This document shows positions 53,633-62,086 of a DNA stretch of 64,000 nt, piece by piece; positions within the stretch are counted from its first letter, which is position 1, and each line of letters starts with the position of its first letter. Where the stretch lies: assembly GCA_947178125.1 (NCBI GenBank), contig CAMWXB010000008.1, positions 1 through 64,000 of the forward strand, in the 5' to 3' direction. A program made the translations under genes and the position numbers. Below the pieces are notes generated by a model, which had not been told where the DNA came from, searched no databases, and saw only the letters and a list, made by a program, of their open reading frames with translations. Source of the stretch: an uncultured Lachnospiraceae bacterium. GTDB lineage: Bacteria; Bacillota; Clostridia; Lachnospirales; Lachnospiraceae.

Positions 53633-55351
53633 ATGAGAGATAAGTTGAATAAGTATCGGATTAGGGAACGGTTGGAGCGTGCGTTTACGATTGCATCCGG
53701 CATTCCCGCATTGGCCGCGGTAGTGGCTTTGGTCACGATTATTGTAGTTGCAGTGGTTTATACCGGTGCGTTGCGGGATTATGGCTTTGCACAAGGTGAT
53801 GTGGGCAAGGCTATGACATATTTTGCCGAGACAAGATCGGCTCTGCGTGGTGTTATCGGCTATGACGAGATGAGCGCAATTGAGGATATGCTGGCATCTC
53901 ATGATGAAAATGTAAGGCTTTTTGAACAGAGTTTTGCTGAATTGGAAGCTGTCATGGTATCGGATGAGAATAAGGCGATTTATCATGAGCTTTCTGCCGA
54001 ACTGGCAGATTATTGGATACTTGAAAATGAAATACTGACATTGGGTACAACGACAGACAGAGCAATTGCCACGGAAGCGCAGAACAGGGCAATGAACGAG
54101 TTGATGCCGTTGTTTGATGAAATATACGAAGAACTGACAAAGATCATGGATGTTAAGGTTGAGCGGGGAAACAGTATTTCCGCAACGATGACGGTCGTAT
54201 GTATCGGTCTGATTGCCGTAATTGCTGTGATCATTGTTGCATCGGTGATATTATCAATCCGTTTGGGAAGAAATATTGCGGACGGCATCTCACGGCCGAT
54301 GAAATTGCTTGGCGGCAGGCTGGAAGGTTTCGCAAAGGGTGATCTTTTCAGTCCGTTCCCGACAGTGGATACGAAAGATGAGGTCGCAGATATGATCAAG
54401 GCTGCGACCGATATGGCAGAAGCGCTTGATTTTATCATTGCGGATATGGAATACACTTTGGGAAGGATGGCAGATTCTGATTATACCGTAAGATCGCGGG
54501 ACGGTTCACGGTATATAGGAGATTTTAAACAGTTGTTCGATTCTTCTAAAAAGTTGAGAGACTGTATGGTCGATACATTGCAGTTTATCGGAGATTCTTC
54601 CGTACAGGTTACGGCTGGCTCAGATAATCTGGCTGAAACATCACAGAGCCTTGCAGAAGGCGCTACGGAACAGGCAAGTGCGGTTGAAGAACTTCAGGCA
54701 ACAATCACAACGATTGCCGAGGCGGCAGAGCAGGCGGCGGCCAATGCCGAAGATGCTTATCAACAATCGCAGGAATATGCAGACCTGGCGGATAACAGCA
54801 GTTCGGATATTAAAGCAATGGTAGAGGCAATGGAACGGATTAATGAAGCCTCAGAGAAAATTGGAAATATTATTTCGGAAATTGAGAGTATTGCGTCCCA
54901 GACAAATCTGCTTTCCTTGAACGCTTCTATTGAAGCGGCAAGAGCGGGAGAAGCAGGAAGAGGATTTTCCGTTGTGGCTGATCAGATCAGGCAGCTTGCG
55001 GAGCAGAGCAGTAAATCAGCAGTGGATACCAGAACATTGATAGAAGGCGCTATGCAGGAGGTTGAAAACGGTAATAAGGTAGCAGAGCGTGCGGTAGCTT
55101 CTATTGGGATAGTCGTAGAAGGTATCAGAAAGGTTGCAGCTTCTTCCAGGGAATTGAGCACTGTTTCCAAAAGTCAGGCGGAAACGATGAAAGAAGCTGA
55201 GGAAGGAATCAATCAGATTTCGGATGTTATTCAAACGAATGCGGCAGTTGCGCAGGAGTCTTCTGCAACCAGCCAGGAGTTGTCCGCTTCAGCAGCTTCA
55301 TTGGATGCTTTGATTGCCAAATTTGAACTGCCACCGGCAAAAAGGGGTTAA
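53633..55351 (+). CDS. Methyl-accepting chemotaxis protein
   Basis: 572-residue membrane receptor: TM1 about 22-45, an extracellular four-helix-type sensor of about 140 residues, TM2 about 186-210, HAMP domain, and the signalling hairpin with 'QTNLLSLNASIEAARAGEAG'. No C-terminal CheR-binding pentapeptide. The ligand is unknown. The only other chemotaxis gene here is cheR at 61 kb. GGAGGGGCGG precedes the ATG. Confidence 0.94.
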   Translation: MRDKLNKYRIRERLERAFTIASGIPALAAVVALVTIIVVAVVYTGALRDYGFAQGDVGKAMTYFAETRSALRGVIGYDEMSAIEDMLASHDENVRLFEQSFAELEAVMVSDENKAIYHELSAELADYWILENEILTLGTTTDRAIATEAQNRAMNELMPLFDEIYEELTKIMDVKVERGNSISATMTVVCIGLIAVIAVIIVASVILSIRLGRNIADGISRPMKLLGGRLEGFAKGDLFSPFPTVDTKDEVADMIKAATDMAEALDFIIADMEYTLGRMADSDYTVRSRDGSRYIGDFKQLFDSSKKLRDCMVDTLQFIGDSSVQVTAGSDNLAETSQSLAEGATEQASAVEELQATITTIAEAAEQAAANAEDAYQQSQEYADLADNSSSDIKAMVEAMERINEASEKIGNIISEIESIASQTNLLSLNASIEAARAGEAGRGFSVVADQIRQLAEQSSKSAVDTRTLIEGAMQEVENGNKVAERAVASIGIVVEGIRKVAASSRELSTVSKSQAETMKEAEEGINQISDVIQTNAAVAQESSATSQELSASAASLDALIAKFELPPAKRG

Positions 55352-55470
55352 ACAGGTAGAAGCGAACCTCCGAATCAGGGATGATCCGGGGGTTTTTCTG
55401 TATATGATATGCGTGGAATATATTTTTATAAAAAATGCAAAAATGTTCGGAAACGGTTATGTTTTTGCTA

Positions 55471-55511
55471 TTGACTTGGGTAACATAATATATTATAATA
55501 ACATATGTTAT
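55471..55511 (+). promoter_or_regulatory. tetR promoter and palindromic operator
   Basis: TTGACT (55471-55476), a 17-base spacer and TATAAT (55494-55499), followed at once by a 14-bp perfect palindrome ATAACATATGTTAT (55498-55511) overlapping the -10 box, well placed for autorepression. Confidence 0.75.
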
Positions 55512-55545
55512 AAAAATATTTTTACATAGGGGTGAGAATTGCGGT

Positions 55546-56100
55546 ATGGCAAGAAAAGAAACGATCACGAGAACGGATATTTTGAATGCGGCATTTGAAA
55601 TGACGATGGAAGAGGGATTTGACCGCGTTACGGCAAGAACTCTTGCAGCAAAAGCCGGATGTTCTACGCAGCCCATATTCAGAGTGTACAAGAACATGGA
55701 AGAACTGGGAGCGGAGTTGTTTGAGCGGGTAGTCGCGTATTTCGACGAATATTATGAGAAATTTCCGAAGAAAAGCGATACGCCTTTTGTCAATCTCGGA
55801 TTTGCTTATATTAAATTTGCACAGGATTATTCCAAGCTGTTCAAGTTGTTATTCGATTCGGAAAATAAGTATGGAAAGAGTCTGTATGATATTTTGAACG
55901 GGAAGGGCGGTTCCGTTGTCAAAGAAGTGAATCATGCAAGATTTGCCGGATGTAACAATCCGAGTGTTATGTTTATGAAGATGTGGATATTTATTCATGG
56001 TGCAGCCTGTATGTCATTGACTGGAGATTATGATTTGAATGAGGAGGAGACCGTTGTACTTTTGGAAGAATCTTATCAAGCTTTCCAGAAAACGCTTTAA
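55546..56100 (+). CDS. TetR/AcrR family regulator
   Basis: 184-residue repressor-type protein. The N-terminal helix-turn-helix is 'VTARTLAAKAGCSTQPIFRVYKNMEEL'; the C-terminal helical domain would bind an unknown ligand. The palindrome in its own promoter suggests autoregulation. The downstream rpiR gene starts after a decamer repeat and may be co-transcribed. Confidence 0.92.
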   Translation: MARKETITRTDILNAAFEMTMEEGFDRVTARTLAAKAGCSTQPIFRVYKNMEELGAELFERVVAYFDEYYEKFPKKSDTPFVNLGFAYIKFAQDYSKLFKLLFDSENKYGKSLYDILNGKGGSVVKEVNHARFAGCNNPSVMFMKMWIFIHGAACMSLTGDYDLNEEETVVLLEESYQAFQKTL

Positions 56101-56101
56101 T

Positions 56102-56155
56102 GGCAGGGGAAAGGGCAGGAAAAGACAGGAAAAGGCAGGAAATGTCAGGAAAGGA
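56102..56155 (+). repeat. Purine-rich decamer repeats between tetR and rpiR
   Basis: About five degenerate copies of a GRCAGGAAAA decamer run from the tetR stop to the rpiR start. Each contains AGGA and so resembles a Shine-Dalgarno site; the last one (AAGGA, 56151-56155) is correctly spaced for GTG 56162. Confidence 0.75.
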
Positions 56156-56161
56156 CATCGG

Positions 56162-57106
56162 GTGGCTTCGATGGAGAATCGTTACGATATCATTACCAGG
56201 ATCAATCAGTATTATGGAAAAATGAGCAAAGGGCAGAAGACGATTGCGAATTTCATCTATGACCATTATGATCAGGCTGTTTTCATGACGGCGGCGAAAC
56301 TGGGCGATACGGTTGGTGTCAGCGAGTCTACTGTCGTACGATTTGCATCCTATGTCGGTTACAGCGGATACCCGGAATTTCAGAAGGATTTGGAAGAGTG
56401 GGTACAGAATAAAATCAATTCCGTTCAGAAAATCGATGCAAAGTACGGAAGGAGCACGCAGTCGGAGATACTGACTTCTGTGCTGAATGCCGATATCGAA
56501 AAAATAACGGATACAATTGATAATCTCGATCCGGCGGCTTTCGAAACGGCGGTCAGCATTATTCTTGAAGCCAAAAATATTTATATCATGGGCATTCGCA
56601 GCTGTGCGCCATTAGCGGATTTTCTGCATTTTTACCTGAATATGATCCGCGGAAATGTGATCTTGCTCAGATCGACGAGCGTATCGGAGACTTTTGAACA
56701 GATGATCCGGATTGATGAGAAGGACGCGATGATCGGTATCAGCTTTCCGCGCTATTCCATGCGTACATTGAAGGCAATGGAGTTCGCTAATGACAGGAAC
56801 GCCAAGGTGATCGCGATCACTGATACAGTACATTCCCCGATGAACCTGTATTCTTCCTGCAATCTTTTAGCAAGAAGTGATATGGTCTCCATCGTGGATT
56901 CTCTCGTAGCGCCCCTTAGTCTGATCAATGCGCTCGTAGTTGCCATGTGCTTAAAGCGGCCTGCGGATGTAACGAAGAATCTGAAAGAATTGGAAAGCGC
57001 CTGGAATAATTATCAGGTCTATCTGAACGATGAAATCAACTTTATTGATGAAGACTCAATGTTGAATTATCCATTGCGCGATCCTTCAAAGGAAGAAGAA
57101 GCATGA
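56162..57106 (+). CDS. MurR/RpiR family regulator
   Basis: N-terminal helix-turn-helix of the RpiR type ('TAAKLGDTVGVSESTVVRFASYVGYSGYPEFQ') and a C-terminal SIS domain ('IYIMGIRSCAPLADFLHFYL') that usually binds a phosphosugar. AAGGA six bases ahead supports GTG 56162; ATG 56171 is the conservative alternative. The end overlaps the next gene by four bases (ATGA). Confidence 0.9.
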   Translation: MASMENRYDIITRINQYYGKMSKGQKTIANFIYDHYDQAVFMTAAKLGDTVGVSESTVVRFASYVGYSGYPEFQKDLEEWVQNKINSVQKIDAKYGRSTQSEILTSVLNADIEKITDTIDNLDPAAFETAVSIILEAKNIYIMGIRSCAPLADFLHFYLNMIRGNVILLRSTSVSETFEQMIRIDEKDAMIGISFPRYSMRTLKAMEFANDRNAKVIAITDTVHSPMNLYSSCNLLARSDMVSIVDSLVAPLSLINALVVAMCLKRPADVTKNLKELESAWNNYQVYLNDEINFIDEDSMLNYPLRDPSKEEEA

Positions 57107-58413
57107 GCAGAGTTATTGTAGCTGGCGGCGGCGCCGCCGGAATGATGGCCGCCCTCAGTGCGGCAGAACAGGGGCATCATGTGCTTTTGCTGGAACAGAA
57201 TGAAAAGCTTGGGAAAAAGCTTTTTATTACGGGTAAAGGCAGATGCAATGTGACCAATGCCTGTGAGATGGACAAGCTGTTTGAAAATGTGATTACCAAT
57301 CCAAAATTTTTGTACAGTGCTTTTTATAGATTTGACAATAGAAAAATGATGGCTTTATTGGAGGAAGCGGGATGCCCGTTGAAGACAGAAAGAGGAGAGC
57401 GGGTCTTTCCCGCTTCTGACCATTCTTCAGACATTATCGCGGCCATGCAGCGTCTTTTGAAGAAAAACGGCGTGGAAGTCCGTCTGCATACGAAGGTGCA
57501 GAGGATTTTGACAGAAGCGTTTCAGCGAGAACAGCTTGCGGCGGAGAAATTCTCTGCAGAGCCGTCTGCGAAGACAAAGGCGGTAAAAGAGATGCTGCCT
57601 GTGCGTGTCAGCGGCGTCTGTCTTTCCGATGGAACAAAAGAGGAAGCGGATGCGGTCATCCTGGCTACAGGTGGGATTTCCTATCCTTCTACGGGCTCGA
57701 CAGGAGACGGTTATCGGATGGCCGAAGAGGTAGGCCATACAAGAAAGAACTGCATACCGGCGCTCGTGCCGTTGACGATTTCGGAAGAATGGTGCAGTTC
57801 TCTTCAGGGATTGGCTTTGAAAAATGTCAGGCTGACAATGTTCGAGGGAGTAAAAAAGCGGTATGAAGGGTTTGGAGAGATGCTTTTTACGCATTTCGGA
57901 GTGAGCGGGCCGCTCGTGTTGAGTGCCAGCAGCTTTTACGGGAAATGTAAGAAAAAAGAAGAGGTTTTTCTGGAATTGGATTTAAAGCCGGCGCTGTCGG
58001 ATGAACAGCTGGATAAAAGGCTTCTGCGGGATTTTGAAGAAAATCAAAATAAGCAGTTCAAGAATGCCTTAAACGGTTTGTTTCCGGGCAGGCTCATACC
58101 GGTCATGATAGGACTGTCCGGTATTATGCCGGAGAAAAAGATACATGAGATTACGAGAGAAGAGAGAAAAAAACTTCTGGAACTGACGAAGCATTTGAAG
58201 CTTCATGTAACGGGCACAAGAGGATTGTCTGAAGCGGTCATAACGCAGGGCGGAATTTCTGTCAGGGAAGTAAATCCTTCCACGATGGAATCCAAACTCG
58301 TAAAAGATCTGTATTTTGCCGGAGAGATGTTAGATGTGGATGCGCTGACAGGCGGTTTTAATCTGCAGATCGCATGGTCAACAGGACATCTTGCGGGTGT
58401 CAGCATAGATTGA
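57103..58413 (+). CDS. HI0933-family NAD(P)/FAD-dependent oxidoreductase
   Basis: 436-residue flavoprotein of the HI0933/YhiN-YtfP group. FAD motif 'VAGGGAAGMMAALSAAEQGH', family box 'GKKLFITGKGRCNVTNACEM' and C-terminal 'FAGEMLDVDALTGGFNLQIAWSTG' (quoted in part of a conserved block). Reaction not established. Overlaps rpiR by four bases, which ties it to that operon. Confidence 0.93.
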   Translation: MSRVIVAGGGAAGMMAALSAAEQGHHVLLLEQNEKLGKKLFITGKGRCNVTNACEMDKLFENVITNPKFLYSAFYRFDNRKMMALLEEAGCPLKTERGERVFPASDHSSDIIAAMQRLLKKNGVEVRLHTKVQRILTEAFQREQLAAEKFSAEPSAKTKAVKEMLPVRVSGVCLSDGTKEEADAVILATGGISYPSTGSTGDGYRMAEEVGHTRKNCIPALVPLTISEEWCSSLQGLALKNVRLTMFEGVKKRYEGFGEMLFTHFGVSGPLVLSASSFYGKCKKKEEVFLELDLKPALSDEQLDKRLLRDFEENQNKQFKNALNGLFPGRLIPVMIGLSGIMPEKKIHEITREERKKLLELTKHLKLHVTGTRGLSEAVITQGGISVREVNPSTMESKLVKDLYFAGEMLDVDALTGGFNLQIAWSTGHLAGVSID

Positions 58414-58417
58414 ATGT

Positions 58418-58437
58418 CTGCGGCCTAAAGGCCGCAG
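58418..58437 (+). other. Hairpin between flavoprotein gene and cmk
   Basis: CTGCGGCC-taaa-GGCCGCAG, a perfect 8-bp stem four bases after the stop codon, with no T-run. Confidence 0.7.
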
Positions 58438-58463
58438 GTCGAGAGAAAGGTATGGTTATCAGT

Positions 58464-59132
58464 ATGGGATATAATATTGCAATAGACGGACCTGCAGGCG
58501 CGGGAAAAAGCACGATCGCCAAAAGGGCTGCAAAAGCGCTTGGCTTTATTTATGTGGATACCGGGGCGATGTATCGTGCAATGGGAATCTTTTTGATGCG
58601 CGAAGGCGTAGATATGGCGGATGCGGCAGCCATCAGTGCAAAGTGCAGAGAGGCGGACATTACAATCCGTTATGAGAACGGCGAGCAGGTCGTTTATCTG
58701 AACGGAGAGAATGTGAACGGTGTCATTCGGAGCGAGCAGGCGGGAACCATGGCATCCCTGACGAGCCAGAATCCCGATGTCCGTAAAAAACTCGTGGAGT
58801 TACAGCAGAAGCTGGCCGCGGATGCGGATGTGGTAATGGACGGAAGGGATATCGGAACCTGTGTTCTTCCGAATGCCCAGGTGAAGGTCTATCTGACAGC
58901 TGGCAGCAAGGTGCGGGCGATGCGCCGGTACAACGAACTGACGGCTAAAGGGGAAGCCTGCGATATCGATATCATCGAAAAGGATATCATCGAACGGGAC
59001 CATCAGGATATGACGCGGGAGATTTCGCCGCTGCGGCAGGCGGAGGATGCCGTTTTGATCGATTCTTCTGATATGACGATAGAGGAAGTCGCAGCGCAGA
59101 TCATCGCGCTGGCAAAGAAGCAGGCAGATTAG
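58464..59132 (+). CDS. cmk: Cytidylate kinase
   Basis: Phosphorylates CMP/dCMP with ATP. P-loop 'DGPAGAGKSTIAKRAAK' at the N-terminus, then 'YVDTGAMYRAMG' and 'VVMDGRDIGTCVLPNA'. 222 residues from ATG 58464, which fits the family N-terminus; ATG 58452 is possible and closer to GAGAGAAAGG. The track's start at 58374 overlaps the previous gene. cmk-ispH-rpsA is a common clostridial order. Confidence 0.95.
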   Translation: MGYNIAIDGPAGAGKSTIAKRAAKALGFIYVDTGAMYRAMGIFLMREGVDMADAAAISAKCREADITIRYENGEQVVYLNGENVNGVIRSEQAGTMASLTSQNPDVRKKLVELQQKLAADADVVMDGRDIGTCVLPNAQVKVYLTAGSKVRAMRRYNELTAKGEACDIDIIEKDIIERDHQDMTREISPLRQAEDAVLIDSSDMTIEEVAAQIIALAKKQAD

Positions 59133-59148
59133 GATTGGAGATTTGTGC

Positions 59149-59997
59149 ATGGAAGTCATTTTAGCTGAAAAGGCGGGATTCTGTTTTGGCGTAAAGCGTG
59201 CTGTGGAGACAGTATACGAACAGGCAGGGACGGATGGGAAAATTTATACATACGGCCCGATTATCCATAATGAAGAAGTCGTAAAGGATTTGGAAAAAAA
59301 AGGGGTTCATGCCATTGCATCGGAGGCGGAACTGGAAACAATAGTGGAAGGGACGGTCGTAATACGTTCCCATGGCGTGTCGGAAGCTATTTGTGAGAAA
59401 ATAGAAAGACAGGGGCTGCGCTGTGTGGACGCTACCTGTCCTTTTGTGAAAAGAATTCATGATATCGTGAGCAAAGAGAGTGCGGCAGGACGTCAGATTG
59501 TCGTGATCGGCAATGCCGGGCATCCGGAAGTTGAAGGAATTCTCGGCTGGTGCAGGACGCCTGCAATCGTGATAGAATCGCTGGAAGAGGCTGAAAAATT
59601 CCGGTATGAAGGGGAAAAAGAACTGTGCATTGTGTCACAGACGACATATAACTACAATAAATTTCAAGATATAGTTGAAATTTTTGAACAAAAAGGTTAC
59701 AATGTTATTGTTGTGAATACTATATGTAACGCAACGGAAGTAAGACAGACCGAAGCAAAGAAGATAGCATCTCAGGTTGATGTGATGATAGTAATAGGTG
59801 GGAATCATAGTTCCAATACGCAGAAATTATATGAAATCTGTAAGAAGGAGTGTGAGAACACATATTTTATACAGACATTGGATGACTTGTATTTAGAGTT
59901 ACCTGAATCTGTCCGGCTGGTAGGTATTACAGCAGGGGCCTCTACCCCGAACAATATTATTGAGGAGGTTCAAAATTATGTCAGAATTAACTTTTGA
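59149..59997 (+). CDS. ispH: 4-hydroxy-3-methylbut-2-enyl diphosphate reductase
   Basis: Last enzyme of the MEP isoprenoid pathway, making IPP and DMAPP with a [4Fe-4S] cluster. The three cluster cysteines are in 'AGFCFGVKRAV', 'DATCPFVKRI' and 'NTICNATEVRQTEA'. 282 residues. TTGGAG precedes ATG 59149. Its last 20 bases overlap the rpsA start in another frame. Confidence 0.96.
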   Translation: MEVILAEKAGFCFGVKRAVETVYEQAGTDGKIYTYGPIIHNEEVVKDLEKKGVHAIASEAELETIVEGTVVIRSHGVSEAICEKIERQGLRCVDATCPFVKRIHDIVSKESAAGRQIVVIGNAGHPEVEGILGWCRTPAIVIESLEEAEKFRYEGEKELCIVSQTTYNYNKFQDIVEIFEQKGYNVIVVNTICNATEVRQTEAKKIASQVDVMIVIGGNHSSNTQKLYEICKKECENTYFIQTLDDLYLELPESVRLVGITAGASTPNNIIEEVQNYVRINF

Positions 59998-61111
59998 ACA
60001 AATGTTAGAAGAGTCTTTAAAGACAATACACACAGGGGAGGTTGTTGAAGGTACAGTCATTGATGTTAAGCCGGAAGAGATTGTTCTCAATATCGGATAT
60101 AAATCAGATGGTATCCTGACAAGAAACGAATATACAAATGAACCAAATGTAGATTTGACGACCGTAGTAAAACCCGGTGACACAATGGAAGTAAAGGTAT
60201 TGAAGGTAAATGACGGAGAAGGACAAGTCCTTCTTACTTATAAACGTCTTGCCGCAGACAGAGGTAATAAGAGGATTGAAGAGGCATATAATAATAAAGA
60301 AGTGCTGACGGCGAAAGTCGTTCAGGTACTTGACGGGGGCTTAAGCGTCGTTGTTGAGGAAGTCAGAATCTTCATTCCGGCAAGCCTCGTATCAGACAGT
60401 TATGAGAAGGACCTGACCAAATATGCCGGACAGGAAATTCAGTTTGTGATCAGCGAATACAACCCGAAGAGAAGACGTTACATTGGTGACCGTAAGCAGC
60501 TGCTTCTGGCTGAGAAAGCGGAACTGCAGAAGAAATTATTCGAAAGTATCAAAGAAGGCGATACAGTCGAAGGCGTTGTGAAGAATGTTACGGACTTTGG
60601 TGCATTTATCGATTTGGGCGGCGCTGACGGACTGCTTCATATTTCCGAGATGTCATGGGGAAGAGTGGAGAATCCTAAGAAAGTATTCAAGGTAGGCGAT
60701 AAATTGAAAGTTCTGATTAAAGAGATTTCCGGAACGAAAGTTGCGCTCAGCCTGAAATTTGAAGATGCCAATCCCTGGAAGGATGCGGCTGAGAAATATG
60801 CAGCTGGCAATGTTGTGACAGGAAGAGTTGCCAGAATGACGGATTTTGGCGCATTCATTGAATTGGAATCCGGTATTGATGCGCTGCTTCATGTATCTCA
60901 GATTTCCAAAGATCATATCGACAAGCCGTCGGATGTTCTGAAAGTGGGAGAGGAAGTAACTGCCAAAGTAGTTGATTTCAATGAGAATGATAAGAAAATC
61001 AGTCTGAGCATCAAGGCGATGCTCGCGCCGGAACCGAAGGCGGCAGAGGAAGAGGATGCCGATGTCGTGTCCGTAGATATTGACTCCGTTATCGCAAATG
61101 AAAACGAGTAA
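59978..61111 (+). CDS. rpsA: 30S ribosomal protein S1
   Basis: 377 residues with four S1 RNA-binding repeats, e.g. 'GEVVEGTVIDVKPEEIVLNI', 'EGVVKNVTDFGAFIDLG' and 'TGRVARMTDFGAFIELE'. It lacks the two extra repeats of the enterobacterial protein. GAGGAGG within ispH precedes ATG 59978. In several Clostridia IspH and S1 are one fused protein; here they are separate, overlapping genes. Confidence 0.94.
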   Translation: MSELTFEQMLEESLKTIHTGEVVEGTVIDVKPEEIVLNIGYKSDGILTRNEYTNEPNVDLTTVVKPGDTMEVKVLKVNDGEGQVLLTYKRLAADRGNKRIEEAYNNKEVLTAKVVQVLDGGLSVVVEEVRIFIPASLVSDSYEKDLTKYAGQEIQFVISEYNPKRRRYIGDRKQLLLAEKAELQKKLFESIKEGDTVEGVVKNVTDFGAFIDLGGADGLLHISEMSWGRVENPKKVFKVGDKLKVLIKEISGTKVALSLKFEDANPWKDAAEKYAAGNVVTGRVARMTDFGAFIELESGIDALLHVSQISKDHIDKPSDVLKVGEEVTAKVVDFNENDKKISLSIKAMLAPEPKAAEEEDADVVSVDIDSVIANENE

Positions 61112-61166
61112 GGGAAGGTTTTCCTAAAAGCATTTTCTAAAATAAGTAAGAGAGTGGGAATCGCAT

Positions 61167-61943
61167 ATGGCATATGATTATGAATACTTCAAAAAAGCGG
61201 TTTTGGACTTGACCAAAATTGATTTGGACGCTTATAAAGAAAAACAGATGAAGCGTCGTATTGATACTTTGATTGCCAAGAACAAAATTACCGGATATGA
61301 GAATTATGTTGCGGCGCTCAAAAAAGATAATCGGATGTTCGAGGAGTTCGTTAATTATCTGACGATTAATGTTTCGGAATTTTATCGAAATCCGGATCAG
61401 TGGCAGATTATGGACAGAGAGATCATTCCCGAATTGATTCGGAAATTTGGGAAGAATCTGAAAATCTGGAGTGCAGCTTGTTCCACCGGTGATGAACCTT
61501 ATTCTCTTGTTATGGCATTTTCAAGGCATCTGCCCTTGAACCAGATTAAGATATTTGCGACGGATTTGGACAAGCAGGTCATTGCCAAGGCCAAGACGGG
61601 ATTATATGTCGAGAAGAGTATTGCCAGCGTGCCCGATGATTTTAAGAAGAAATATTTTACGAAGATTGGGCCCTCTTATCAGATTTCAAACGAAATTAAG
61701 TCGAGAGTAGAGTTTAAGGAGCATAACCTGTTAAAAGATACTTATCCGACGGATTGTCATTTAATCGTTTGCCGTAATGTTCTGATTTATTTTACGGAAG
61801 AGGCGAAAGACGAGGTATTCCGTAAGTTCCAGAAGTGCCTGAAACCGGGTGGTTTTCTGTTCATCGGAAGTACGGAGCAGATTATTAATCATAAGGAAAT
61901 TGGTTTTGAACGTAGAAATTCTTTCTTCTATGAGAAACCCTGA
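61167..61943 (+). CDS. cheR: CheR-type protein-glutamate methyltransferase
   Basis: 258-residue SAM-dependent enzyme methylating chemoreceptor glutamates. An N-terminal helical domain, then the SAM motif 'WSAACSTGDEPYSLVMAFSR' and 'VCRNVLIYFTEEAKDEVF'. No cheB, cheA or cheW is nearby; the receptor at 53.6 kb is the only candidate substrate here. A terminator follows. Confidence 0.94.
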   Translation: MAYDYEYFKKAVLDLTKIDLDAYKEKQMKRRIDTLIAKNKITGYENYVAALKKDNRMFEEFVNYLTINVSEFYRNPDQWQIMDREIIPELIRKFGKNLKIWSAACSTGDEPYSLVMAFSRHLPLNQIKIFATDLDKQVIAKAKTGLYVEKSIASVPDDFKKKYFTKIGPSYQISNEIKSRVEFKEHNLLKDTYPTDCHLIVCRNVLIYFTEEAKDEVFRKFQKCLKPGGFLFIGSTEQIINHKEIGFERRNSFFYEKP

Positions 61944-61968
61944 AAATTGTAAAAGAGCATAAAGAAAG

Positions 61969-61993
61969 CGCAGGTTTGTAAACCTGCGTTTTT
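61969..61993 (+). terminator. Terminator after cheR
   Basis: CGCAGGTTT-gt-AAACCTGCG perfect stem followed by TTTTT. Confidence 0.9.
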
Positions 61994-62022
61994 CGTTTAC
62001 ATAAAGATGTTTATTACCTCGT

Positions 62023-62065
62023 AGCAGGGAGGAATTTCTCATTTTATGAGAAATTCCTCCCTGCT
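62023..62065. other. 19-bp perfect hairpin between convergent genes
   Basis: Arms 62023-62041 and 62047-62065 are perfectly complementary with a five-base AT loop. The arms contain GGAGGAATTT and its complement. No T-run on either side, so it may act as a bidirectional 3' end barrier or binding site. Confidence 0.85.
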
Positions 62066-62086
62066 CGATCATAGAATGAAGGCGGA

